From: Amycolatopsis sp. QT-25 | Lineage (GTDB): Bacteria; Actinomycetota; Actinomycetes; Mycobacteriales; Pseudonocardiaceae | Assembly: GCF_029369745.1 (NCBI RefSeq) | Contig: NZ_CP120210.1 | Span: forward strand, 6,510,001-6,574,000 | Reading direction: 5' to 3' | DNA length: 64,000 nucleotides | Part shown: in pieces, positions 8,099 through 15,955 of the stretch | Numbering within the stretch: the first letter of the stretch is position 1 | How the letters are laid out: each line of letters begins with the position of its first letter | Notes under the pieces: model-generated | Databases searched by the model: none | Told to the model about the DNA's origin: nothing | What the model saw: only the letters and a program-made list of their open reading frames with translations | Translations under genes and position numbers: made by a program

Positions 8099-8628
8099 TG
8101 TACTCACCGATCCCCGTCCTGAACGAGCTGAAGGACCTCTACGACTCGGCCGGCGACTTCATCGCCGATGGCTTCGAACTCCACGACTACGACGACAAGG
8201 ACCGTTTCCCCAAGGAGCTGGACGACCCGGAGTTCCTGTCGCGTTTGATTCCCTTCGCTCAGGCGAACGGGAGCGGCTCGACGTACGCGATCTGGCGATC
8301 CGGCGACGAGACGGACCTCGCCCTGTCACCCGTCGTGGTCTTCGGCGACGAGGGCGGGGAGCAGGTCGTCGCCCGCGACTTCCGGGATTTCCTGCGGCTG
8401 CTGGGCTACGACGGTGAGGTCATGGTCGACCACGATTCGGCCGACTACTTCCGCGAGGAAGACGACGACCACAGCGGCTCACACGACGAGCTCGTCGAGT
8501 GGCTCCAGGCGCGAGACCTGACGCCTGCCGAAGACCCGGATGCCATCGTGGCCGCCGCTCAAGAGGCTTACGGGGAGCGATTCCGGGCGTGGATCACGCC
8601 GTTCTACGAGCAGGTCGGCTGGGTCTGA
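8098..8628 (+). CDS. SMI1/KNR4 (SUKH) family protein
   Basis: A 176-residue cytoplasmic protein of the SUKH superfamily, known mainly as immunity proteins of contact-dependent or polymorphic toxins, and also as general interaction modules. Typical features are the acidic N-terminal stretch, FPKELDDPEFLSRLIPFAQ, the core GSGSTYAIWRS, then LSPVVVFGDEGGEQVVARDF and FRDFLRLLG. GTG 8098 is chosen over upstream in-frame starts inside the hairpin. No toxin gene adjoins it, but inverted copies of the 21-bp repeat flank it on both sides. An orphan immunity role is an inference. Confidence 0.75.
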   Translation: MYSPIPVLNELKDLYDSAGDFIADGFELHDYDDKDRFPKELDDPEFLSRLIPFAQANGSGSTYAIWRSGDETDLALSPVVVFGDEGGEQVVARDFRDFLRLLGYDGEVMVDHDSADYFREEDDDHSGSHDELVEWLQARDLTPAEDPDAIVAAAQEAYGERFRAWITPFYEQVGWV

Positions 8629-8678
8629 CCAGGTACTCGCCTGTCCGCGAAGGCCTCCTTGCCTGCTTTGAAGAGCCT

Positions 8679-8720
8679 GAAGGCCGTACTCGCGTGCTTG
8701 AAGGCGGAACTCTCGCACCG
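8679..8720. repeat. Two 21-bp repeat units, inverted relative to 7959-8034
   Basis: Units at 8679-8699 (GAAGGCCGTA...GTGCTT) and 8700-8720 (GAAGGCGGAACTCTCGCACC). They read as the reverse complement of the left-hand block, so the SUKH gene is bracketed by inverted repeats. Confidence 0.75.
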
Positions 8721-8743
8721 TTAGACCCCTCTCACTTTTCCTC

Positions 8744-8800
8744 TTGACGCTCACCGCCGTTTCGTTATAGCTTCTAACTATAGCGAGAGCTGCTAACGAA
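8744..8800 (+). promoter_or_regulatory. Promoter and dyad operator for the secreted SRPBCC gene
   Basis: -35 TTGACG (8744-8749) and -10 TATAGC (8766-8771), 16 bases apart. The -10 is covered by GTTA-N7-TAAC (8764-8778), and an outer perfect repeat TTCGTTA (8761-8767) / TAACGAA (8794-8800) encloses the start region. Both look like binding sites for a dimeric repressor. The regulator is not identified. Confidence 0.5.
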
Positions 8801-8828
8801 GCGGCTCGCGACCAAGAGGAGAAGGATC

Positions 8829-9503
8829 ATGTTCGGCACCGCACGCCACCGGCTCGCCGCCCGCGCCGCCCTGCTCACCGTCCCGCTGACCCTCGCCGGC
8901 GTCCTCGGCGCCACGACGCCCGCCCAAGCCGCTCCCACTCCCGCTCCCACTCCCGGTCACGGTCACGGTCCCGGTCACGGTCACCAGCCGGCTTCCCTCA
9001 CCTGCCAAGGCAAAGGCATCGACCGCGCCGCCAAGGTGCACTATCGGACCGAGACCTTCGTCAAGGCACCGCCGCGCACCGTCTGGAACCTGCAGACCGA
9101 CGTGGAGGCCTGGCCGACGTGGCAGAACCCCGCCATCCCCGTCACCATGAAACGCTTGGACGACGGCCCGTTCCGCAAGTATTCCCGCTTCCAGTGGACC
9201 ATCCCCGTCCCGCCCGGCATGCCGTACCCGCCCGGTGACGTGACCATCGTTTCCACCGTCCGCCAGCTCCAGCCCGGCAAGTGCATCCGCTGGACCGGGC
9301 CCCTCGACGGCCCGGGCGGCATGCACATCGACGGCGTCCACGTCTGGAACTTCGTCAAGGTCCCCGGCGGCGTCATCGTCCGCACCGAAGAGAGCCACAC
9401 CGGCCCCCAGGTCGACAAGGACGTGCCCAATTCCACCGAGATGCTCGGACAGGGCCTCGAAATCTGGCTGAAGGACCTCAAGACGGCCGCCGAAAAGCGG
9501 TAG
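8829..9503 (+). CDS. Secreted SRPBCC (polyketide-cyclase/START-like) protein
   Basis: A 224-residue exported protein. Residues 1-36 form a Sec signal peptide with an Arg-rich start, a hydrophobic core LLTVPLTLAGVLGA and cleavage after AQA. A Gly-His-Pro linker follows (PTPGHGHGPGHGH). The rest is an SRPBCC ligand-binding fold: VKAPPRTVWNLQTDVEAWPTW, VTMKRLDDGPF, CIRWTGPLDGPGGMHIDGVHVW and the C-terminal helix TEMLGQGLEIWLKDLKTAAEK. The fold binds hydrophobic ligands. An exported version with a His-rich linker is unusual and may also bind metal. RBS AAGAGGAGAAGGA precedes ATG 8829. Confidence 0.82.
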   Translation: MFGTARHRLAARAALLTVPLTLAGVLGATTPAQAAPTPAPTPGHGHGPGHGHQPASLTCQGKGIDRAAKVHYRTETFVKAPPRTVWNLQTDVEAWPTWQNPAIPVTMKRLDDGPFRKYSRFQWTIPVPPGMPYPPGDVTIVSTVRQLQPGKCIRWTGPLDGPGGMHIDGVHVWNFVKVPGGVIVRTEESHTGPQVDKDVPNSTEMLGQGLEIWLKDLKTAAEKR

Positions 9504-9602
9504 CGAAGACGGCATGCCGACCGCGGCCAAGGCATGTCCCCAGGGGTGGCACGGCGCCGCGCACCTTCCGAAGAGCTCCCTGCCCCTCGATAGGCTTTCC
9601 AG

Positions 9603-10187
9603 ATGCGGATCATCGGGCCGGACGATGCTCTTCCCGGACGCCGGCTCCGGCGAGTCGCGGTGGCGGATCCCGCCGGAGCCGGCAAGGTCGACGCCGGCGC
9701 GGACCCTGTGCGAGCGCAGGGGATTACCGATCGTCGAGTTCGAGTCCTTCTTCCACGCGCCGGGCTGGACCGTGCGGGAGACCTGGCAGGCCGGCGTCCT
9801 GGAATTCATCGACGGTGACGAGTGGGCCATCGAATGGCAGGGCGAACAGGTCCGGGAGCGGATGACCGCACGATCGGACGTCCTCGTCCGGCTCGATCAT
9901 CCCCGTGCCCTGACTGTGGCACGCACGGTCGTCCGGACGCTGAAACGTCACATGGGGTGCGGCTCGAAGATCGCCGGGGGGGGAACGTCGAAGGCCCTCT
10001 GTACACGTTCTTCACCGACGACGACCACATCGTGAAGCTCGCCTGGCGCTACCGCCCGATCATGCGCGCTCGCGTGCACGGGGTCATCGCCGAGAACCGG
10101 TATCCGGACCTCGGCGTCGTCCGCCTGCGAGGTCAGCGTCAGGTCGATCGCCGGCTCGACGGCCCCCTGGCCCGGAATCTCCGCTAG
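9603..10187 (+). pseudogene. P-loop kinase (adenylate-kinase-like), two frameshifts
   Basis: Three consecutive frames together encode one small P-loop kinase. The first carries DPAGAGK (Walker A), broken by an extra base near 9690 within GGCAAGGTCGACG. The second continues ARTLCERRGLPIVEFESFFH, EWAIEWQGEQVRERM and SDVLVRLDHPRA, and breaks at a run of eight G (9976-9983). The third resumes NVEGPLYTFFTDDDHIVKLAW and ends GQRQVDRRLDGPLARN. The two shifts cancel, so only the region between them is out of phase. Both the Walker Lys and the downstream body survive, suggesting recent loss or sequence error at the G-run. The stop overlaps the convergent acetyltransferase stop. Confidence 0.72.
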
Positions 10188-10675
10188 CGGAGATTCCGGA
10201 AGCGCCACACCACACCGAGCCGAGGGTCCCCCGTGGGACTCGGTTCGATCCGTTCCACCGCGAAACCCTCGCGTTCGTAGAAGGCTCCCGCGCGTTCGTT
10301 GGCCACGAAATGCTCGATGTACAGCCGCCGGGCGTCCGCGGGCAACTGTCCGATGAGGACTTCGAGCAGCCGCTTGCCCAACCCGCCACCCCGGTGACGA
10401 GGATGCACGTACAGCTTGTAGATCACGTGCTCGGCGCCATCGAGTCCGCGCTGGCCGACCCCCACCAGGTGCCCGCCGTCTTCGGCGACCACCACCGCAC
10501 CGCGGGCCACGGCGCCGGCGACGTTCGTCTCGTTCCACCACATCCGCACCTGCTGGGCAGCGGCTTCCTCACCGATCAGCGGCGTGTAGTGGGCTCGGAC
10601 GTGCTCCTCACCGAAGCGGCAGATGGCCATGACGTCGTCTCGATCGGCGTCCCGCACGATCGGTTCGCTTCCCAT
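10184..10675 (-). CDS. GNAT-family N-acetyltransferase
   Basis: A 163-residue acetyl-CoA-dependent N-acetyltransferase. The acceptor-side helices are MAICRFGEEHVRAHY. Motif A is IYKLYVHPRHRGGGLGKRLL, with the RxxGxG/A pyrophosphate loop, followed by motif B YIEHFVANERAGAFYEREGF. Length and motif order are normal. It is transcribed against the broken kinase; both stops overlap in the palindrome CCGCTAGCGG. RBS AAGAGG precedes ATG. The acceptor substrate is unknown. Confidence 0.9.
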   Translation of the reverse strand: MGSEPIVRDADRDDVMAICRFGEEHVRAHYTPLIGEEAAAQQVRMWWNETNVAGAVARGAVVVAEDGGHLVGVGQRGLDGAEHVIYKLYVHPRHRGGGLGKRLLEVLIGQLPADARRLYIEHFVANERAGAFYEREGFAVERIEPSPTGDPRLGVVWRFRNLR

Positions 10676-10870
10676 CGCGGTACCTCTTTCAGGCTCTGGC
10701 CCGAATTATCACCACCGGAGGGCCTTTCGGGCACTTCCCGTTCCCCCGGGTTGTCCGGACGCCCGTGCGATGGTAACGATACGTGACGATCTCGGGCAGT
10801 TCCGCGGACCGCCTCGTCGACCTCGCACTTTCTCCGATCGTGCCCCGACCCAACCGAGCCAAGGCGACGC

Positions 10871-11446
10871 ATGCAACCCAATTTCGACGCAGGTGAGGAC
10901 TTCGCCCTTCTTTTGGAGCGAGAAGCCAGGAAACTCCAGGAAAAAGCCGAAGCCCTGACGGCCGCGTTCACCTCCTCCGCGTCCACGGTGCGGTCCCCCG
11001 ACGGCTCGGTGACGGTGACGGTCGAGGCCAACGGTTCGCTGAGCGCGATCGAGTTCGGCGACCGGGCCACCGCGCTGGGACCGGCCCGGCTCTCCTCCCT
11101 GGTCATGCGGACGGTGCGCGAGGCCCAGCGCAAGACCGTGGAGAAGGTCACGGAGTCCTACACCGGGATCAACGGCAACGACGAGGCCGCCGAACTGGTC
11201 CGCACGTTCCTGCCGAAGGTCGAGGACGAGGAAACCGCCCCGGAGAACCCCGAGCAGGACAAGTGGGCTCCCGAGGCGCACCACGAGGACCCGCGTCCGC
11301 AGGCGGCGTACCGGCCGCCGCCCCCGCCGCAGGCAGGCCCCCCGATGACCCCGCAGCCGGGCCGTCCCGTGCGGCCGTCGCAGCCACCGGCGCCGCGACC
11401 CCGGCGACCGGCCACCCCCGACGACGACGAAATGAGCCCGTGGTGA
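10871..11446 (+). CDS. YbaB/EbfC-like protein with proline-rich tail (type VII operon)
   Basis: A 191-residue protein. Residues 1-110 form a YbaB/EbfC-like domain: helix EDFALLLEREARKLQEKAEAL, the sheet DGSVTVTVEANGSLSAIEFG, and a second helix RLSSLVMRTVREAQRKTVEKV. The tail (about 120-191) is rich in Pro and Glu, ending MSPW. In actinobacteria such proteins are commonly encoded beside ESX-type WXG100 genes, with unclear function. The stop overlaps the start of the next gene (GTGA), so the three genes 10871-13022 form one coupled unit. Confidence 0.78.
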   Translation: MQPNFDAGEDFALLLEREARKLQEKAEALTAAFTSSASTVRSPDGSVTVTVEANGSLSAIEFGDRATALGPARLSSLVMRTVREAQRKTVEKVTESYTGINGNDEAAELVRTFLPKVEDEETAPENPEQDKWAPEAHHEDPRPQAAYRPPPPPQAGPPMTPQPGRPVRPSQPPAPRPRRPATPDDDEMSPW

Positions 11447-11775
11447 GCGGATTCGGTGTCAAGACGGAAACCCTGAACGAGTTCGCCGGCCACCTCGACA
11501 GACTCGAGGACGCGTTGCGCAAGAGCGCCGACATGGTGGGCGGCTGCGTGGCGGACCCCGGCATCTTCGGCATCTTCGGCGGCCAGATCTACGGCGCCGG
11601 CGCGAGCATGCACTGCGGGAAGGCGCGGGACCACCTGAACAAGTACTCCGAGAACGTGCGGGAGTTCTCGGACAGGGTGCGCGAGGCCGCGAAGAAGTAC
11701 GACGCCAACGAGCAGGAGTCGGAGAAGCTGATCACCGAGGCCGGCAAGGGCGTCGACGAGGTGAAGGTCAAGTGA
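11443..11775 (+). CDS. WXG100-like type VII secretion target (EspC-like)
   Basis: A 110-residue helical protein resembling EspC/WXG100-type secretion targets: FGVKTETLNEFAGHLDRLEDALRK, a helix-turn region ADPGIFGIFGGQIYGAGA replacing a strict WxG, then a long helix CGKARDHLNKYSENVREFSDRV. It ends in Y-D-A-N-E, close to the YxxxD/E type VII export signal (KKYDANEQESEK). GTG 11443 overlaps the upstream stop; its own stop overlaps the next start. It probably pairs with the following large protein for export. No ESX ATPase or membrane gene is in the window. Confidence 0.7.
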   Translation: MSGFGVKTETLNEFAGHLDRLEDALRKSADMVGGCVADPGIFGIFGGQIYGAGASMHCGKARDHLNKYSENVREFSDRVREAAKKYDANEQESEKLITEAGKGVDEVKVK

Positions 11776-13022
11776 GCGACGAGTACCACCGGAACGACTT
11801 CGGCAACAACAGCGGCACCAAGGCCGAGGACTTCAAGGACGAGAAGAACAGCTTCCTCGCCGGCAGTGGGGACACCACGGGCGCGGGATTCTTCGACTCC
11901 GCGTTCGCGCTGAAGAAGGCGGTCGACGAAGGCGACAGCCTCAGCATCGGGCTGGCCTCGGCGGGGATGGCGATCGAGGCCCTCGGCATGGTCGTCGACC
12001 CGATCGGGTCGCTGCTCACCGCCGGGATCGGCTGGCTGATCGAGCACATCGTCATCTTCCGCTGGCCGCTGGACTTCCTCCTGGGTGACCCGAAGGGCAT
12101 CGAGGCGGCCAAGACGGCTATCTACAACGAGGGCAAGGCCGTCAAGGAGTGGTCGGAGGACCATGCGGCCGCCACCAACAAGTTCCTGGAGAAGTGGGAC
12201 GGCGAGGCCGCCGACAAGTTCCGTGCCGACATGGAAGGCGTCGCCGCCCAGATCGACGCGCTCGCCGAGTACGTCGATTTCGCGGGCAAGCAGATGGGGA
12301 TCGCGGGTGCCGTCATCGGTGCGGTCCGCGGCATCGTCCGCGACATCATCGCCATGACGCTGGCGGGCATCATCAAGGCCGCGATCGTGGCGGTGGCACT
12401 GGCACCCGTCACCTTCGGCGGATCGATCATCGCGGCGATCACCTCCATCATGACCACGGTCGGCGTGGCGATCGCCAAGATCGCCAAGCAGATCGCCGAC
12501 ACGGCCAAGAAACTCGCCGAGATGCTCAAGATCCTGGCCAAGACCCGCGGAGCGGCGGACGACGTCGTGAAGCTGACGCTCGGCGGCGGCAAGGTGACGC
12601 TGCCCAAGCCGAAACCCGGTGGTGGCACGCCGATGCCCGGCGGCAAGAAGCCGATCGAGGGCCCGCCCGCCAAACCGGCCGACACCACTCCGGACGCGAA
12701 GCCCGACGGTCCCAAGCCTCCCCTGGAGAAGCTCAGCGACATCCCGTCCAGGATCGTCGGCGAAAAGCTGGGGAAGGTACTGGATGGGCACCCGGACAAG
12801 GCCAGGATCATGGAGAACTTCAACTACTGGAACAGCTTTCCGCTCGGCCGGCTGGCACAGAAGCATCCCGACATCGCGAGGGCGATCGACTCGACGATCA
12901 AGGTGCTCAGTGACCCGACCTACGGTGCGTCGGGCCTGGCCGGGAAGACCATCGTCGAGCTGACGAAGGCCATCCCGCCGGCCGTGAAGGAGCAACCACC
13001 GGAGGACAAGGAAGAGAAGTGA
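11772..13022 (+). CDS. Large type VII secretion-target protein, unknown C-terminal domain
   Basis: A 416-residue protein. Residues 40-110 hold hydrophobic helices (LSIGLASAGMAIEALGMVVDPIGSL). A WXG-type hairpin follows, with KWDGEAADKFRADM near 140-155. A glycine-rich hydrophobic stretch IGAVRGIVRDIIAMTLAGII lies at about 180-240. A Pro/Lys linker (PKPKPGGGTPMPGGKKP) then leads to an approximately 100-residue C-terminal domain containing HPDKARIMENFNYWNSF. The layout (WXG head, linker, variable end) is that of polymorphic type VII effectors, but I recognise no nuclease, ADP-ribosyl or lipase motif, and no immunity gene follows. It starts with GTGA overlap. Confidence 0.68.
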   Translation: MSDEYHRNDFGNNSGTKAEDFKDEKNSFLAGSGDTTGAGFFDSAFALKKAVDEGDSLSIGLASAGMAIEALGMVVDPIGSLLTAGIGWLIEHIVIFRWPLDFLLGDPKGIEAAKTAIYNEGKAVKEWSEDHAAATNKFLEKWDGEAADKFRADMEGVAAQIDALAEYVDFAGKQMGIAGAVIGAVRGIVRDIIAMTLAGIIKAAIVAVALAPVTFGGSIIAAITSIMTTVGVAIAKIAKQIADTAKKLAEMLKILAKTRGAADDVVKLTLGGGKVTLPKPKPGGGTPMPGGKKPIEGPPAKPADTTPDAKPDGPKPPLEKLSDIPSRIVGEKLGKVLDGHPDKARIMENFNYWNSFPLGRLAQKHPDIARAIDSTIKVLSDPTYGASGLAGKTIVELTKAIPPAVKEQPPEDKEEK

Positions 13023-13028
13023 GCGTCG

Positions 13029-13060
13029 GCGGCTCCGTACCGGTTTCGGTACGGGGCCGC
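13029..13060 (+). terminator. Terminator after the type VII operon
   Basis: GCGGCTCCGTACC (13029-13041) pairs, with one mismatch, with GGTACGGGGCCGC (13048-13060), followed by TTTGTGCTTT. It lies directly after the stop of the large protein. Confidence 0.75.
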
Positions 13061-13080
13061 TTTGTGCTTTCGTCCGGTCC

Positions 13081-13452
13081 ATGACGGAACGGGTGAACAT
13101 CTCCTCCGGCGGGGACTTCGAGCGGGTCTTCGGCTACAGCCGGGCGGTGCGCGTCGGCGAGCACATCCACGTCTCCGGGACGACGGCGCGGGAACCCGCC
13201 CGATCCGGTGAGGCGTACGAGCAGGCCACGGCCGTGCTGTCGATCGTCGAGACCGCGTTGCGGGACGCCGGTCCGAGTTCGGTCGCGGTGGTCCGCACAG
13301 TCACTTACGTGACCGACATCCAGGACGCCGAACTCGTCGCGCGGGCGCACCGCGAAGCCTTCGGTGACGTGCTTCCCGCGGCCACGATGGTCGAGGTCTC
13401 GGCGTTGCTCGACCCGAAGACGAAGGTCGAGGCCTACACCCTCGAAAAGTAG
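13081..13452 (+). CDS. RidA (YjgF/YER057c/UK114) family protein
   Basis: A 123-residue protein of the RidA superfamily, enamine/imine deaminases forming trimers with active sites at subunit interfaces. Landmarks are FERVFGYSRAVRVGEHIHVSGTTA, YEQATAVLSIVETALRDAG, a central VVRTVTYVTDI and PAATMVEVSALLDPKTKVE. In the last block the glutamate that usually follows the VS/VxAL segment is replaced (ALLDPKTKVEAY keeps VEAY), and the canonical Arg is not obvious, so it may be a divergent RidA subgroup. It starts at ATG 13081 just after the terminator, and probably has its own promoter within the terminator tail. Confidence 0.85.
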   Translation: MTERVNISSGGDFERVFGYSRAVRVGEHIHVSGTTAREPARSGEAYEQATAVLSIVETALRDAGPSSVAVVRTVTYVTDIQDAELVARAHREAFGDVLPAATMVEVSALLDPKTKVEAYTLEK

Positions 13453-13453
13453 G

Positions 13454-13665
13454 TCACCTCCCGAACGAACCGACCAGCGCCTCGGGAGCCTCGCCCGTCT
13501 CGTGGAGCCTGCGGGCTCGGAGACGTCGGCGACGAACCCGCTCGCCTCGATGCCGTCCTCGGCGAGTTCGGCGACGAGTGCTTCGAGGTTCTCGGTGGTG
13601 CGCGCGACGAGGGCGATGCGGAACCCCTCGCGGCCGAAGCGACGCGCGAGAGTCACGGTAATCGA
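13454..13665 (-). pseudogene. Short-chain dehydrogenase remnant, both cores deleted
   Basis: On the minus strand ARRFGREGFRIALVART and LEALVAELAEDGIEASGFV match helix 1 to strand 3 of an SDR Rossmann fold. The GxxxGxG loop before them is lost. After DVSEPAGS the sequence jumps, out of frame, to a C-terminal tail GEAPEALVGSFGR and a stop. The catalytic Tyr-x3-Lys region is absent. Confidence 0.65.
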
Positions 13666-13712
13666 GATCTGGCGCTATCCCGGGAGCCGGCCTGGGTGCC
13701 CCCGGCCCTACC

Positions 13713-14903
13713 TCAGGAATCGATCTCCGGCGTGATCCCGCCCGCCGCGGCGAGCGCGCGATGCAGCGCCAGCTCCGCGGTCGGCCCCTCGGCCAGCACG
13801 ATCCCGGTGCAGGACCGCTGATCCGCGAGGTGCCGGATCTCGTCACCGGGGCTCGCCGTCGGATACCACTCAGGCGCGCCCGGGAGACCGGGCAGCCTGT
13901 CGAGCCCTGACCAACCCTCCAGCACGCCTTCCGCGGCCGGATACGCCAGGACGAACGCGACGCCCGGTCCTCCGCCGAACTCCTGGGTGAGCAATACGGG
14001 CTCCTCACCGAGCGCCATGGCGATCATCGCGGAGTAGACGTTGGTACCCAAAGACCGGCAGAGTGCCTCACCGAGCATCGCCCCGCCGATCCGGATGTTG
14101 ATCTCGACGACTTCCGGCCCGTCGGCGGTGAGCACGAATTCGGTGTGCGCGAAGCCCTGCTCGTGTCCGGCGGCCTTGAGCACCCGGCCGATCCAGTCGG
14201 CCAGTCCGGCGTGTTCGGCCGCGGGGAAGGCCACCGGGAACGCGGCGGCCTCCTCACGCCGCACGGGTTCGGGCGACAACTGCCGGGAGAGGATCCCGAG
14301 CAGCCGCGTCCTTCCTTGCCAGGAAACGGTTTCGGCACTGTAGAGCGGGCCGGCGAAGTACGGTTCGGCGATCAGATGGCCCTTGAGCGGCGTTTCCTTC
14401 GCCTCCAGCCTGGCTCGCTCGAGTTCGTCCCGGTCGCGGACCAGCCACACCCCGCGTGACGACGTTCCCGAAGAGTCCTTGACCACCAACGGAAATCCCA
14501 GTTCTTCGGCGACCATGACCGGCACCGGCCTGCCGCGCGTGAGCCCGTGTTCGTACAGCAGATCGCGTACGGAACCCTTGTCCCGCAAGACACGGACGGC
14601 GGCGGCGGCGGGACCGGGCAGACCGAGCCGAGCGGTGAGTTCCGCACCGGGAAGTGCCCAGGTGTCGGTCGAATTGATGATCCCGGCCAGATCCGGGATG
14701 GCGCGCAACGCCGTTTCACAGGCCTCGATGTCGGTGGTGTCGATGTCGACGACCTCGACCCTGTCCGGTCCGAGGGTGCCGAGTTCGTACCGGTAGATGT
14801 CGCGGTTCCCGGTGAACAGCACCAGTCGCCGCCCGGCTTCCGCCGCGGCGTCGGCCAGCCTGCCGAGACCGAAGGTCAAGGCTTCCAACAGGACGACGGT
14901 CAC
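13713..14903 (-). CDS. ATP-grasp family ligase
   Basis: A 396-residue ATP-grasp enzyme, which joins a carboxylate (via acyl phosphate) to an amine or thiol. The N-terminal preATP-grasp domain is VVLLEALTFGLGRLADAAAEAGR. ATP-binding features include the lysine strand GFPLVVKDSSGTSSRGVWLV, KGHLIAEPYFAGPLYSAETV and the metal site EVVEINIRIGGAMLGEAL (E-x-N-x-R). It is the last gene of the minus-strand operon; GTG 14903 overlaps the stop of the PLP-enzyme gene (GTGA). Its position beside a cysteine-synthase-like enzyme suggests it ligates that enzyme's amino-acid product, as in non-ribosomal dipeptide or metallophore pathways. Inference only. Confidence 0.85.
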   Translation of the reverse strand: MTVVLLEALTFGLGRLADAAAEAGRRLVLFTGNRDIYRYELGTLGPDRVEVVDIDTTDIEACETALRAIPDLAGIINSTDTWALPGAELTARLGLPGPAAAAVRVLRDKGSVRDLLYEHGLTRGRPVPVMVAEELGFPLVVKDSSGTSSRGVWLVRDRDELERARLEAKETPLKGHLIAEPYFAGPLYSAETVSWQGRTRLLGILSRQLSPEPVRREEAAAFPVAFPAAEHAGLADWIGRVLKAAGHEQGFAHTEFVLTADGPEVVEINIRIGGAMLGEALCRSLGTNVYSAMIAMALGEEPVLLTQEFGGGPGVAFVLAYPAAEGVLEGWSGLDRLPGLPGAPEWYPTASPGDEIRHLADQRSCTGIVLAEGPTAELALHRALAAAGGITPEIDS

Positions 14904-15955
14904 GACGCCCGCTCCTTCCGGTACAGCGACTGTGCGGGAACCCCGAATCGGCGGCGGCTCCAGTCCATCGCCGCCCACGGCAGGGCGAGTTCGTCCAGTG
15001 AAGCGATCTCGCGCGGGGCGAGCCCCGCCGGGTCGACAGCCTCCCGGTGCCGGGCGAAGACCCTTGCCGTGTAGCGATGTCCGGTGTCGGCGCCGATCAC
15101 GACGTGGTTCCGGTCCGGATCCCGCGCCGCCTCCCAGCCCGCGACGAGGTACGCGGCACCGGTGGAAAGCCCGGCGAAGACGGCGTGGTCGCGCATCAAG
15201 CCGATGGTCCCGGCCATGGCGTGCACGAAGTCCAGCCAGTGGATCCGGTCGTACAACGCGTGATCGACGTTGCCGAACGGGATGGCGGACCCGATCCCGG
15301 CGATGATCGCGTCCGGATCGGTGAACCGCTCGCTGCCGAAGGTGACACTGCCGAACGGCTGGACGCCGGTGAGGCGGACGTCCGGATCGCGTTCGCGCAG
15401 CGACCGCGCGATCCCGCCGGTCGACGCGCCGGTGCCGACACTGCCGACGACGGTGAGCGGGCCGGACGGCAGCGCGCGGGCGACGAGGTCGGCGACCTCG
15501 CCGTAACCCAGGTAGTGCACGGGATCGTGGTACTGACGCATCCAGTGCATACTCGGATGGCGTTCCAGCAGTTCGTGCACGCGCGCGACGCGGCGCCGCT
15601 GGTCGAGGCGGAGGTCGTCCGACGGCGGCATCTGATCCACCGTCGCGCCCAGGATCTCCAGCTGCGACCGCATGGTGAGGTCGACGGTGGTGGAGGCGAC
15701 GATATGGCAGCGCAGACCGTAGCGGTGACAGGCCATCGCCAGCGCGAGCGCGTAGATCCCGCTGGAGCTGTCGATCAGCGTCTGTCCTTTTCGGACTGTT
15801 CCGTCGGCGAGCAGTGACCGGACCGCGCCGAGCGCCGCGTAGACCTTCAGGGTTTCGAAGCGGATCAGCACGACGTTCGGCGTGAGCCGGATCAACGCCG
15901 GGGTCTTGATCGCGTCGGTGACGTGTGCGTGGACCAGCGCGGACATCCCGTTCAC
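14900..15955 (-). CDS. Cysteine-synthase-like PLP enzyme (fold type II)
   Basis: A 351-residue tryptophan-synthase-beta-fold enzyme related to CysK/SbnA, catalysing beta-replacement on a serine derivative. The PLP lysine is in IRFETLKVYAALGAV (K37). The substrate loop is DSSSGIYALALA, where CysK has TSGNTG, and the phosphate loop is VGSVGTGASTGGIA. Loss of the TSGN asparagine and the divergent lysine context indicate it is not housekeeping cysteine synthase. SbnA-type enzymes make 2,3-diaminopropionate precursors for siderophores. The start overlaps the stop of the binding-protein gene upstream (ATGA), coupling synthesis and transport genes. Confidence 0.83.
   Translation of the reverse strand: MNGMSALVHAHVTDAIKTPALIRLTPNVVLIRFETLKVYAALGAVRSLLADGTVRKGQTLIDSSSGIYALALAMACHRYGLRCHIVASTTVDLTMRSQLEILGATVDQMPPSDDLRLDQRRRVARVHELLERHPSMHWMRQYHDPVHYLGYGEVADLVARALPSGPLTVVGSVGTGASTGGIARSLRERDPDVRLTGVQPFGSVTFGSERFTDPDAIIAGIGSAIPFGNVDHALYDRIHWLDFVHAMAGTIGLMRDHAVFAGLSTGAAYLVAGWEAARDPDRNHVVIGADTGHRYTARVFARHREAVDPAGLAPREIASLDELALPWAAMDWSRRRFGVPAQSLYRKERAS

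Noticed and set aside
8035..8100. Apparent peptide MKASLRDPGSLKEAFTD recurring at several places
   Set aside because: It is the translation of the palindrome family (8030, 19882 and others) and appears on both strands because the DNA is symmetric. No ribosome site is associated with it.
11589..13100. Long minus-strand open frame opposite the type VII operon
   Set aside because: Shadow of the GC-rich third-position pattern of the real plus-strand genes. It shows no domain, and its composition is Arg/Gly/Asp-rich noise.
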